From: Cucumis sativus
Lineage: Eukaryota; Streptophyta; Magnoliopsida; Cucurbitales; Cucurbitaceae
Length of the DNA: 64,000 nucleotides
NCBI RefSeq assembly: GCF_000004075.3
Contig: NC_026656.2
Location: forward strand, 2,728,001-2,792,000
Direction of reading: 5' to 3'
In this document: piece by piece, positions 36,271 through 48,877 of the stretch
Numbering within the stretch: position 1 is the stretch's first letter
Layout: the number at the start of each line of letters is the position of its first letter
Made by a program: the position numbers and the translations under genes
Notes under the pieces: generated by a model
Databases searched by the model: none
Seen by the model: only the letters and a program-made list of their open reading frames with translations
Told to the model about the DNA's origin: nothing

Positions 36271-39200
36271 AGTTTATCCTGATCTTCCATGTTTGGTAGA
36301 GAAGAAGCAAACAAAGGTATACACTATCTTCCTATCTTGTCCCCTTTACATAATTGATCGAAAAATAGAAAAATTATTTCAAAAAAAATTATGTTTAGAA
36401 GTAAAATTAATTCTTACTCTTTCAATCTCAATATTTTAACATAATTAATATCAACTTGTCAAGCTAGCATGCATAAAAATCTTAGGGTAGCATTGGTTTT
36501 TTTAGTATCGAGATTTTGTTTAGGTTAACGTGTGACAAGATGTAGAACACTAATTAATTTTCATCGACTTGTCATTTCTAATTTCCTATCAACATTCTCA
36601 TATATTTGTCCGCATAGAGTCTAACATTTGAAACTTTCATATTATAGAAAATTTAATAAAATATAAAAATAGGTATTACCCATCGGCTATAAAATTAATA
36701 CTAATAGAAAAAACAACTTATTTAAAAGTGATGAAAGTAATTTAAATATTTTGATCATCTTTTATATTATAGTCTTCACACATCAACATTTTAACAATAT
36801 TTTCAATAATATTTTTCTAATATTGTTTTAGAATGGTATACATACATAAATGGGTCGTATGTCAAAACTTTAATTGTTAATTTCGTCACTCTTTATACAA
36901 GTGTTTATCAATAAAATCTTTAAAAGATTTTGGATGAGACATTCTTGAAAGTAATGATTATTAGAAAAAACATGTGATTTTATATAGAATAAAAAATAAT
37001 TCTAAAGGAAGTTCAATAGTTAATCACCCTTCAGAAGTCACTCTCCACACCTTTTTCTAAATTAATTAACTTTTTTTAGTTGATAGAATTTTATTTTCAT
37101 TGACAAAAGAAGTTGTACAATAATTTTTTTTTCATACTTAGAGTTTTAAAAAATTTAATTAAATAATTGATCTATCATATAAAACAAAATTTCCAAAGTT
37201 AATTGGGTGAAGAGAGCTATGCTAAAATGAATTCGAGACTTTAATATATTTTTAAATAAATAAAATACCAAAACCTTATTTTTCATGTTTTTGCAATTTA
37301 GTATCGTCTGTTGTCACTGTTTATAAATGCATGCATTTGTTAGGTAAGGTTTGAATAAGAATTTAACCTTAGTATATTAATTATTAATCTCAAAAGATCA
37401 CATTATTTAATTTCATCATTTAAAAGGTCCTTTGTTTTACATAACACGTGCATTTATGCGATGTTTCAAATACTTGATTTTAATTAAGAAACGTTTATGA
37501 TATCTAAGGAGAAGTACATCCACGTAAGTAATAGTACAAATTTGATGAGAATTCAATGACTTAAAATATAATATAAAAAATTTAAACGAGCTAAAGGATA
37601 GTATAAAAAACTTAAACGAGCTAAAGTGATCTTGACAAATTTGATACACTTTTTTTAGGTTTTTTTTAAAAAAAATTCAATGTTTTTTTTAGCTTATTTC
37701 AACCATGGAGTCATATGGGATGCTATACAATTTTCTTCAAAATATAAAAAAATGTATATTTAAATCATCATGATTATATATGTAACTTGAAATTGAATAT
37801 CATTAAATGATACATAAAACTCTTTCAAACAATAAAATAATAAAAAAGTAGAGATTTAAAAATAAAACTCAAACTTTTATGTTGTAATTCATTTTAATTT
37901 CTCTAAAATTAATGGATCTTTACCATAAATTTATTAAAATGTCAACAAAAAATAATTATTATTTCACAATTTGAAAAATACTTTAGCTAATTTTATGGAA
38001 TGATGAATATTACATTTAATTTGGATAAAATTTACAAATTCAACTCTAAATTAAACTAGAATACTTTAAGCTATTTTTATCAAATTGAACTCTAAACTCT
38101 AAACTTGTACATTCCTAAAGTTTGTAATACCTTCGGGATTATTCAACTAAAAGAACAAGGAAAGAAGGGACGTCTATGGATTGAATTTTTTTTCTTTTCT
38201 ATTTGGTTTTATGTAACATCTATGATGTTGATCTCTTTTATCTACCTATGTGATGATATAAAAGTGTATCCTTACAAAAAAAAGTAATAATCTTCTACAA
38301 CCTTGAATATGAAAAACAAATTTATCACAAAATATTGATAATAAAACTACATAAAGAAAAAAAAATTGCTGAAGCCTATATGAAGCCAAAAGAATTGTTT
38401 GAACTAAGAATGTGGGTAAAAAGTAAAAAATGAGAGATGGAATTTTGGAATTTTGACAACTACATCAAAATAATTCACATGCAAGGGGAGGATAATGTTG
38501 TCACAAACTTTGCAATGATTTGGATAGGAAAAAGTTAGTAAGAAAAAAATATTGATAATTATGCTTTGGAAATCTAAAGTTAGAGAAATCAAAATTCCTT
38601 TCTTATCCCACTTTTTCCATCATAAAAAAACTTCAATTCAATATTCCCTTTTATGGTTCAAAAATGAACAAGGGAGCCAAGTCTCTCTTTTGTGTGTTTA
38701 TTATTATTATTATATATATATATATAGATCCAATAATAATTCAACTTTTATTTTTTATTATTAGTTATGATTTGAAATATATGTATATATTTATATAGTA
38801 CTTTTTCATAATGGGTTGCTTTGAACTTAAACAAACTTACAAAACGAACACAATCCTAGAGTGAGTGAGTGAGTGAGTGAGAAATACCTAGAGGGAGAGA
38901 TGAGATTGAGACCCCATGTGACATATTTTTCAAACAAGTCTATGATTAGGGTTTTGAATCCCAATGAAAAAAATATGATAATATTCCAATGAAAAATAAA
39001 AGTAAAAATAGAAAAGGGTATTCTTTTCTCTCAATGTTCACTTAATTATAATGATCATGTAAAAAGCTAGCCAAAAAGGTAATTTATTTTTAGAATATAT
39101 AGGAGAAGTTTTGATTTGCCATTTTTTTGTAATTTTGTTTCAAAAAGTTACATTAATTAGTAGCTAGACTCCTTTTTTATTTCCTTTAAGATGGATTATC

Positions 39201-40500
39201 AACCATTCATTAGATGGAGAAATTTTTAACATTTAATCATTAATTTGATGCCTAAGCTAAATATATATATCCCAAGTGTTAACCACCATAAACTATGTGT
39301 TTCCAAAAGCTTTCAACAATGGATATCTTTTTTACAATAAAATATAGTGTTCTTTTTACAAGACATAAATGATTCTTTTTTATGTAGGCACTTTAACAAA
39401 ATCACTCATTGTGAAGACTTTATTTGAGAGCAATGTTTTCAAGTGAGGTGTTGTTTCTTTAATCATTTTAGAAAGGGAAAAAAATTCTAAAAATTACATA
39501 TAGATACATTCATAACATTTTTATAACCTTTATAGGTTACCAAATTTCATAAACATCTTATTAGATTTCAAATTGTAAATACACTTGACCTATTCTCATA
39601 TCCCATAAATAGTGTTGTGTATTGTTGTGTTTTGTAATATACACTATACAATATTTGAATTTATTTCTACTCTAGTTTTTTTTTTTTTTGTAATGCTACC
39701 TACATCAAGATTTGAAATTCGAAATTATGATATCAACACTCCTCAATATTCTAACATTTTAATTTAGTTCTTTCAACATGCTTTGTCATCGCATATGTGG
39801 CCTAAAAAAATTGAGGTCGCCTAATATAAATTTGTTCAAAGCTAAACACACTTAACTTTCAAGTTCTTGTGATTGAGTCTTTACAAAGAAAGTGCATCTT
39901 GTTGGTATAGATCGTAACTTATAATTCTTTTTAGTCTTTCTTAATCTTACTTTTATGTTCTTATGTACATTTTCATTTGAATATATATGATATTTGTTTA
40001 TTCATGTTTCTTTCCTTACATTTTTACTTTGTTATCTAATTTGATTGTTTTGTTCTTGTAATGTTCCTCTTTTACGGCCTAAATGGCTTTTTAAATGCTT
40101 AAAAAGTATTTTTTTCACTGTTTAAAAATTATTTTTTTAGTATTATTGGAAGTTAGAGAATTTGAACCACAAACCTTGTAAACACTAATTTTTTAAATGT
40201 CAATTGAACTATGCTTGCTTTAGCTATTCTTTAAAATATCATACGTAATTGTAGGTTATAATACACCTCAAAATTGCTTCAAACTCTCTTTAAAATAAAT
40301 TGCTTTCAACTCCCTTAAACATTTTAAATATTTTCATAATTACTTTTGTCAAATATGTTGACATTCTAAAAAAATAAAAATAAATGAACAAATGAACATT
40401 TTTAGTTGATTAAATTCATAATTCTTCATCTAATATAATATTTTATTACTCTAACATTATAATAGATAGCATATATAAACAAAAGTACTCCATATCAAAC
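36271..40500. other. Intergenic with several microsatellites
   Basis: No gene seen. A 30-bp unit containing TTAAACGAGCTAAAG is present twice (about 37574..37626). TTA/TA repeats lie at 38699..38727, and a (GAGT)n run of about 23 bp at 38859..38881. Open frames are short and unremarkable. Confidence 0.4.
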
Positions 40501-40692
40501 AATTGACAAAACTTAGGTGATTTAATAAGCCTTTCTTGTATGTATTATAAGGTTCAAAGTTTCCATGCATCGCAAATTGATATATATATATATATATAAT
40601 TGACAAAATTTACCTGATTTAAGCCTTTTGTTGTATGTATTATAAGGTTCAAAGTTTCCATGCATGGCTGCGTGACAAATTAATATATATAT
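40501..40692. repeat. Imperfect tandem duplication of about 97 bp
   Basis: Copies start at 40501 and 40598, each with AATTGACAAAA, then a GATTTAA-AAGCCTTT block, then the shared block TGTATGTATTATAAGGTTCA followed by AAGTTTCCATGCAT. A (TA)n run separates them (about 40580..40597) and another follows copy 2. Confidence 0.85.
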
Positions 40693-43600
40693 TGTCTTTT
40701 TAGACCGACAAATTGAATAGTTTTTTGTATTATATAAATTCCAATATTATATTATTGATCTAATAGTGCATTAAAAAATGTATTGCTGTCTTCAATTTAA
40801 TTTGAGATTGTGTAGGTTAGATTAACCCATGCAGCTTCATTAACCAAAATATAAAAAAATTGATAAAGGCAACCTTTTTGTCTACGATTTTTTTTATAAA
40901 AATACAACAAATCGAAAAAAATATTTATACCGTATAGAACAATTTTAGGGAAGGAAAAAGTTCACAAAAGCCACAACGTGAAATAACAAAAATACCTTAT
41001 GATTAATTGATCACACACGCGTGAAAAAGTGATTTGGTACCAAAGTCTAAACGATCTCGTAGCAAGTCTAACATACCTTTCTACCTAGTCTAAATAATCT
41101 CATAGAATGTCTAAGCGATCTCGTAGCAAGTTTAAAATATTGTTATATCCTTAATTATTATTCTATCGTAATTACAATTATCCAAATTAATTTATCATTT
41201 TTGTATTAATTAAAAGGCAGCCCAATATTTCCAATTGCTTAGGCCCACCTTTGATCAAAGTAGATTATGGGCCTTCTCTAATTTTAGAAATTAGAGGGAT
41301 GGGGTTGGGGGTATGATGGGAAATTAGCCTCTTCTCCTTCAAATTTCCATGAGTTTTCAAAAATATTGACTTTAAATTTCACAAAAAATGTTGATTTAGT
41401 ATCTCTAAAAAAAAATTACAAAAAGTTAAATGTATAGATTGATCAAAGAGAAATTCAAAACTATATATTCCCATAGATTTTTTTTGTATTTTATAATTTA
41501 TTTTAACTTTCTTAGTCTACGACTAATAAAAGCACCTTAAAATAAATAACTCCGGCAATGGAACATGCATATCAAAAAATATAATATTAAAAATAAATAA
41601 ATAAGAAAAATGAAGAGAATGAAAAATCTCAAATTTCTTCTCTTTCCTCGATCTATTTGGAATTCATTCTATAGGAATTTGACATGTAGAAGGTGAATTA
41701 TATGATATATAGTTGGATGAAGAGAGAAATGACATATGGCTATGGACACTGAACATACTAACGACATCTGTATTAATAATATTTATAATAACTCTCACCT
41801 ATTATTTTTTCTTTATCGATAAAAGTCAAAGCATGTTAATTCTCCAATATTGGAAAAGTCAAAGTCATATTGCAAGTTCATCCTTTATTGGTTAGCTCAA
41901 CATCCAATCCATCTTCAAAATTCAATAGGGATTTTGTTTTATATTTTCCACAAAATCTTTACATATTAAAACTCTTTTTTGGAATTTTCTTTTATGTATG
42001 GACTTTTATATATTATTGCAATATTAGTTTTAACAAAAAAAAAAAATTAAATTTACTTATAATTTCTCAAAATGGCATTTTCTTCCCTTAATATCAAGGC
42101 TATCTTTTACCATAACAAACAAATAACTAATATTACTCTTTACATTTCACTAACGTTTTAAAGTTGCTACATGAATAGAGTTTTGTATGAAAATTAATTC
42201 AAATTTGAAACAATGGATCACTAGTGATGACCTCAAAACTACAATAGAGTTCAACAATAGTTTTGAAAGTTTATTATTAAGCGAAAAAAGTAGTAATATA
42301 AATACTTTTAAAAAGTAAAAGAATACGTTTACAAAAAAATATATATATATATGATATTATATTATTGTACGACTTTACTAATTTTAAATATAGTAAATTA
42401 AAGAAGCATCAATACAAAATTTGCTAGAACATTGTAGGATTAATACTAAGGGTGCTATTTTAGGCCAATTTTTTCTAAAAATAAAATTGTAGACACCTAT
42501 TGTTTGCTTATTTAAAAGTAGTATGTCTCTTCTACATTATAAAGGGAAAAGAAAACATAAAGTTAATGGACAAATGAGAAAGGAAATTTTATATGGAGGA
42601 AGAGAGTTCCAAAGTCCTTTGTCAAAGAGAATAATCTAATCTTGTGAGGACCATACAAAATTAAAGAATCTTATCTAAATTCTTTTTTTAAAAAGGGGTT
42701 TATGAAAATGTTAAGAATTTGTCTTTATTTTCAAACAAAGAAACTTCATTTCATATGTTTGAATTCATGAATATAATTATTATCCAAGGGGTGATGTTGC
42801 CTTTGAAAGCAATTTAACAATTTTAGCCATATGCTCCACTTTTGACCTTTGCTTATGTGCATCATATGAGACCTCCATTTCTTGGAAATAACCTACACCA
42901 TTTTATTTTAAAATAAGATACCAATTAAACATAATGTTATATATATATATATATATAATGAAATAAATTTGTTTAGTTTGGTTTTGGTCTATTTTGGTTG
43001 CTTTGTCAATGGCATAATTCAAAACACTTTCTCCCAACTTTGGGATTGTAATGCTTACACCCACACAAAGCACTTATTTTAATGTCTCTATTCAGTCAAA
43101 CATTACTTTCTTTAATTCAATTAAAATGTTGTATGGTGGCCTTTTTTTATTTCTTTTAAAAAATAAATAAAATTAGTCAATCATTGCTAAAGAATAAAAC
43201 TATGAGAATATAAATATACTCTAAAATTTTGAAAGTTCTAACTATTGAAAACCAATTATCTCATATAAGTTCTTAAATGTCAAAATAATACGTTAAAAAA
43301 TATATATTTTCGTGCATCATAACTGTAACAATTAAAATTAAATATTTTTAAGAGGTTTTTTCTTAAAAATATTTATAATATAAAACAATTTTAAAAACGG
43401 GAAAAAGAAAAAGCTTAGTTTGATTTTTTTAATTGCTAATAAATATTATAGGTTAATTAACTTATACTCGTTTTATCATTCAACATTTGATGATTAGTCA
43501 AACTACTCTATTATTTTACATTATATTGACTGTGATTAAATGCTTCTATTAACAAGAATATTGAATTGAAATCTAACACACACTTATAATTATAAAAGAA

Positions 43601-46030
43601 TTAAATAAAAATATAGCTTACTATTTTATGCATGTGAGGAAGTCAAATAAACATTTTATATTCCTATCAAACTTTACATAATTTTTAATGGGATTTTTTT
43701 GTAACCAAATTTGAATGAGATTCATATACATAATTTGATTCTACATAGATCACATGTACTATTCATTATTTATCCTTTGTTAAAGTTTTAGTAACAGACA
43801 AATATGATTATTATTGGTAAGTAAATAAAGTCAGCAAGTAATAACATTTGTATTTATGTTACTATATATATATATATATATGTTAGTGTGATGGTTTAGT
43901 TGAAGTTGTCTAACAAGTAATTTGAATAAAATAGTAAAAGAGAAAGTTCAATAAAATAAACTAAAAGAATAAGTGGGAGAGATGGGTGGAAGGCATAGGC
44001 ATAGGCAGGATTCTACTTCGCACATTCCGCCACCTTTGGGTGACACTTCATTCATCTTCTTTCCATTTCCCATAGCGTTTACCTTTCATTAATAATTCAT
44101 TTATATATATGTATGGGTTCTCGTAGAAGTAGAGAACGTAATGTCATAATGTCAATTACCAAACACAACACTCTAATAATTCTCTAATGGTTAAGTTAGT
44201 TAGAAATTATGATACCTTAACATCAATAATTAATGAGTTGAATGTGACACATTTTTTTTCTTTCAAAAAGAGGGCCAAGAAATTAGCTAGGAGAAAGTTA
44301 TTGGTTCGATTAGGTTTTAAAAAAGTGCACCACTTTTGAACTAAAAGCAAACGTACCCTATTCATAAACTAATCCAAAGTGTGATGTGTGATGTGTGATA
44401 TTAATCTCAACCCATACTTTAGGTGATCTCATTTAATTGGACTAGTAGTATGTGTCTTCATAAATTATTTAGTTGGTAACCTACCTAAAAAGAGGAATGC
44501 ATTAAAAAATGACATAAAAAGTGAACACCTTAGGGTATGAATAGTGTTTAGTGAGAGATACAAACTTTTTCCCTCTTGTAAGTAGATATAATATTCTTTA
44601 TGGACTTTGTAGTATTAAATTATATCAATGGAGTATGGGTTAGAGATAATGAATCAACAATTTTGTTAAACTATACAATATCCATGAAATATTTAAAAGA
44701 TAAAACAGCAGCAAAATTTAATCTGCTATGGTTGTAATATTATAGCTAATTAATATTTTAACTCATTTAAAAACGTAAAATGTTTATCTATTAATTTTGA
44801 TACATCGATAAAAGTGTATTGTCGTTCACAAACTTAACTATATTAATTTATAATTTTTTAAAAATATTGCTATATGTTTAACTATTATCCCTAAAATTGC
44901 TATCCATTTTAATTACCCAAAATAATAAACATGATGAATTTTAAACATGTACAACGAAAATCAAATCGAAATTTTACCATAATTAGCTCAGGATTAAGAT
45001 TAAGTTAATTAGTTCATGATCTAAGGATAATTTTGTGTGTGAACAAAATTTCATGGTTAGCTCAGGATTAAGATTTAATTACATAGGTCATCAATAATCG
45101 AAATAGCCAACTCTATACAGTCAACGATGTTATAATGCAAAAGTGACTATTTCATGTTCTAGTCTTATGTAAACTTTTTACATATGATGCCCTCACTTTC
45201 ATATCTCTATATGAACGATAATTCGGGATCACATTGTTTGTACTAACTATAAAGTGAGTTGCATTCATAATGTCCCTAGAATAAAATGTCCAATAATTTC
45301 TCGATAATAACTTTATTGAATATAATATGATTTTAGGTTACAAACTACGAGTGTTATGACATAAACTCTAACAAGACGTTGTAGCTATAAAGAATAAAAA
45401 AATGATAAATGTAAAAATAGTAAAAACTGTAGCAAAATTGAAGTTTTAAAATATTGTTTACTGTAGCTAATTAGAAGTTTTAAATATTTATTGTAACGTG
45501 AGATATGATTGTTAGTCTTAGATAGTCATTGCACTAAATGGTCTCTCAAACTTTACATTATTTCACACTTAAGTTGATTTACGTCTTAAATTGTGTGGGA
45601 TAAACACCAAACTGAAATACAATTTTTTTTTTGTTTTGTAAGTCATGTTCAGCCTCCTTGAAAATAATTTATCATTGTCGACACGTAAAGTAGACAAAAT
45701 TTTCTTAATCGGATGTTTGACATGAACAAAAATTCATTAATATTTTGTTAGGAGGACTCAATTATATTGAATAATTTGAGATATTTGTAAAAATATAGAA
45801 AGAAATATCAAAATAAATCACAAAATGAAAAGGAAAGGAAAAGAAAAACGAAAATCGTGTACATGAATTCCACCACATGGAACGCCATCTATGACTTAAT
45901 ATATTGTTCCAAATTGTCACTCTTTAATTTCACCATCAACCGTCCACTCTCCCAATATTACAAAACTCTCCCCTTCTGAAATATAAACAAAACAAAGGCT
46001 TTAACAACAACATTTTTGGTGTCTTCTTCA
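40693..46030. other. Intergenic, no gene recognised
   Basis: AT-rich DNA. Minor repeats: TCTAA-CGATCTCGTAGCAAGT at about 41045..41072 and again near 41108..41132; TA runs near 42340, 42938 and 43863; GTGTGATGTGTGATGTGTGAT at about 44380..44400; TAGCTCAGGATTAAGATT at about 44984 and 45058. A slightly GC-richer spot near 43975..44040 contains a GGCATAGGCATAGGC doublet. No coding gene is supported. Confidence 0.4.
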
Positions 46031-46373
46031 TTCAATATATAAGTATTCATTCATTTTGGATCAGTTAAGTCGACCGAATAAAATCATAGATAACAAAGGG
46101 TTTGATCATCAATGTTGATGGTGATTATTTAGTTGAAAAAACTACCTTAATGTATCGATACTCTTTCCTAAAGGTTTTTAAAGATTCATACCTACAAAGT
46201 TTTACCACCTTATTGAATTTTTTTTTCTAATAAATGATATATTTTACCACAGATGGAAAAAAAATTAGATCTAAATGTTATTATATTGGATAAATTATGT
46301 TATTATATATATGCTAATGTTATGTTTGCAAGAGAAATTAAGATTCAAAAAGGGTAATTTCTCGCCCAGACGC

Positions 46374-46381
46374 GGGCCCAC
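46374..46381. promoter_or_regulatory. GGGCCCAC motif upstream of the ATL gene
   Basis: An 8-bp match to the TCP-factor (site II) type element, 224 bp before the chosen start codon. It may lie in the promoter or the leader. Confidence 0.35.
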
Positions 46382-46604
46382 ACTGAAAGTCCAAACAATC
46401 CTCAATCTCCTTCCTTGCCCAACACGACACCGTTTCTCCAGCGTCTTCCTACTTCCTCCCTTCCTTTCTACTGATTCCCCTTCTCTCTTTTCTTTTAAAC
46501 CTTCCCTTGACTTTCCTCTCCCATGGCTTCCTCTTCCACCAACCTCCACTTTCTCCCATAATAACTCCCCTCTCTTTTCCCTCTTCACCCCATCATCCAA
46601 AACC

Positions 46605-47744
46605 ATGCCCTCTCTCACCGCCCCCCATGGCCTTCCTCTCTTCCTCCTCCTCTTCCTCTTCCTCTTCTCCTCCGTCTCCGCCCAGTCCCAGCCCTCCCCC
46701 GACCCCAGGTCAGACCCTTACCAGTACCGCCTCAGCGGTTCCATGGCCGTCATCATCGTCATCCTCATCGCCGCCCTTTTCTTCATGGCTTTCTTCTCCG
46801 TCTACATCCGTCACTGCAACGATTCACAATCCAACACCATCCGCCCTATCACCGTAGCCGCCGGCCGCTCCCGTCGCGCAACCCGCGGTCTCGATCCGGC
46901 GGTAATTGAAACATTTCCGACTCTGATTTACTCCGATGTGAAAGAGCATAAAATTGGTAAAAGTGCCCTAGAATGCGCTGTTTGTTTGAATGAATTTGAA
47001 GATGATGAAACGCTGCGTTTGATCCCTAAATGTGACCATGTGTTTCACCCTGAATGTATTGATGCTTGGTTGGCTTCTCACTCTACTTGCCCTGTTTGTC
47101 GAGCTAATTTGTCTCCTCAACTCACTGAGTCCGTCCACCGAGTTGACGATTCCAACGCTGTGGTTAACTCGGATACTGACGGAGGTGATATTGAAGCTCA
47201 GTCCACTGACGTCGTTTTAGAGACAACGGCTCCACCTACGGTTCAGATACAAACGGAATCAGAGCTCACTACCACGACAGGTAACAAGGCCTTGAATCGG
47301 ACACGTACACGAGGATCCCGATCCAATAGATTGCGGTGGCTATTTCCCCGGTCTCACTCGACCGGACACTCCTTGGTTCAGCCTGGGGAAGACACTGAGC
47401 GGTTTACTCTCCGGTTGCCAGTGGAGATAAGAAAGCAAGTTGTGAACCGGAAGCTGAACCGGGCGATGAGTATGGTGGTTTTGGCCAGGCAGAGCAGTTC
47501 GATGAGAGGATACAGGTTTGGTTCAGGTGAAGGGAGTAGTCGAGGGAAGTATTACCGGAGGCTCGAGCGGTTGGACCGAACATCGAAGTCGGACCGGTGG
47601 GTGTTGTCAATGACACCGCCGTTTTTCACGCGTATGTCGTCGATGAAGACTCCACGTGGAGGGAGTAACCGCGGTGAACCCGGTTCGGGCCGAGAACTTG
47701 GACAGGGAAATACCGCTGTCGAATCAAGTATGCTTCCGGTCTGA
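46605..47744 (+). CDS. ATL-family RING-H2 E3 ubiquitin ligase, ATL6/ATL31-like
   Basis: This intronless gene encodes 379 aa in typical ATL order. A signal-peptide-like hydrophobic N-terminus (1-26) is followed by a transmembrane helix (about 47-68, SMAVIIVILIAALFFMAFF). The GLD motif is at 95-97. The RING-H2 finger (124-165) is Cys124-x2-Cys127-x15-Cys143-x-His145-x2-His148-x2-Cys151-x10-Cys162-x2-Cys165, with the family Trp at 155. The C-terminal tail carries blocks shared with ATL6/ATL31 (STGHSLVQPGE, ERFTLRLP, SMKTPR); in Arabidopsis that tail binds 14-3-3 proteins during carbon/nitrogen and defence responses. The protein should sit in a membrane and transfer ubiquitin from an E2. The start at 46605 was chosen over the in-frame ATG at 46275 because the signal peptide begins there and the extension looks like a translated leader. 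Confidence 0.95.
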   Translation: MPSLTAPHGLPLFLLLFLFLFSSVSAQSQPSPDPRSDPYQYRLSGSMAVIIVILIAALFFMAFFSVYIRHCNDSQSNTIRPITVAAGRSRRATRGLDPAVIETFPTLIYSDVKEHKIGKSALECAVCLNEFEDDETLRLIPKCDHVFHPECIDAWLASHSTCPVCRANLSPQLTESVHRVDDSNAVVNSDTDGGDIEAQSTDVVLETTAPPTVQIQTESELTTTTGNKALNRTRTRGSRSNRLRWLFPRSHSTGHSLVQPGEDTERFTLRLPVEIRKQVVNRKLNRAMSMVVLARQSSSMRGYRFGSGEGSSRGKYYRRLERLDRTSKSDRWVLSMTPPFFTRMSSMKTPRGGSNRGEPGSGRELGQGNTAVESSMLPV

Positions 47745-48820
47745 AGTAGTTTTTTTTTTATTTTATTCTTATATGATTTTTTGGCCACATTATATAAAAA
47801 TTTAAATTAGTCGTGAATTTCCCGAGGGGAAATTTGCTTTTTGTTTCATAAAAATTTACATACATTAATTAAAAGTAATGTGTACATAAATTCTTGTTTA
47901 TTATTCTTTCTATAACTATAGATGTTGGTCTTAGACGTGTTGAACTGTTGATTATAATAAACAATGTAACAATTTTTTTTTATGTTTTAAAAAATATTTT
48001 CTCCAAATTGAAGGGTGTTTTTTTTAATCAAGGATTATTTAGAGTAAATTACAAATTTGCACCTATAGTTTGAAAGAAGAAAAAAAAGTTGGAATCTAAT
48101 CTAATAAATAGAATTTTATAAGTAGTCTAAAAATGTCATAAATAGTCTCAATTCTATTCTAACTAAATCAATTTCGTCTCCAATTAAATATTTTTTTTAT
48201 AAATAAGGATAGAATTAAATATATGTTTTCAAATGAATATAGTTGAATTTATTTTGTAGTAGAAGTAGATATGGGCTAATACATTCTAATAGACGATTAA
48301 TTTGAAAATATTGAGCATAGGTTAGTTAAAGAAATGTAGGTGTGTCTTAGCATAACAATTGGACATTAAATATAAGATAAAGAAATTCAATCTTTCCAAA
48401 CATCAACTTGGCTATCATTTTAATAGAGTGGTTTTTTTAGGGTGTAATAGTAATCATAGTAGACGTTTAGATTACCGAACATTTCTCGAGAGAGGAAAGT
48501 GTTAGGAATGTTTGCGGCCTAGAATGGAACGATGACTTTTTCGTCCATATATTATCTTTTTATATCTACAAGACTAACTAAGAAAATTAAACTATTGTGA
48601 AATATTTCTGATTGATTAATCTTCTCTTTTCTTGTTCGATATAAATTTTGTCAATTTTTTTGAAATTTTTTACGAACTCTAATATTTTCAAAACTCAAAA
48701 TCAAGGTGTATATATGATACAAATTTAATTGCTTGTTAACCATGGGTTGTTTGTCGCATCTAACAATGTCACATTTTATTTCCCATTAAATTTGATACAT
48801 AAGTTAAAAGGTGTGACTTC
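47745..48820. other. ATL 3' flank and intergenic region
   Basis: AT-rich DNA beginning with the likely 3' UTR of the ATL gene. No gene seen. Confidence 0.35.
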
Positions 48821-48823
48821 TAT

Positions 48824-48877
48824 AAAAGATTATATTTAAACGATACACACAAAAGATTATATTTAAACGATACACAC
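48824..48877. repeat. Perfect 27-bp tandem duplication
   Basis: 48824..48850 and 48851..48877 are identical, each starting AAAAGATTATATTTAAACG and ending in ACACAC. Confidence 0.92.

Noticed and set aside
43975..44050. GC-richer spot with GGCATAGGCATAGGC, considered as a microRNA or regulatory element
   Set aside because: No fold-back of precursor type or match to a known plant microRNA could be seen by eye.
46295..46857. Alternative-frame open frames over the ATL 5' part (minus 46295..46618, plus 46507..46857)
   Set aside because: Shadows of the pyrimidine-rich leader and signal-peptide coding sequence; homopolymeric Ser/Pro products.
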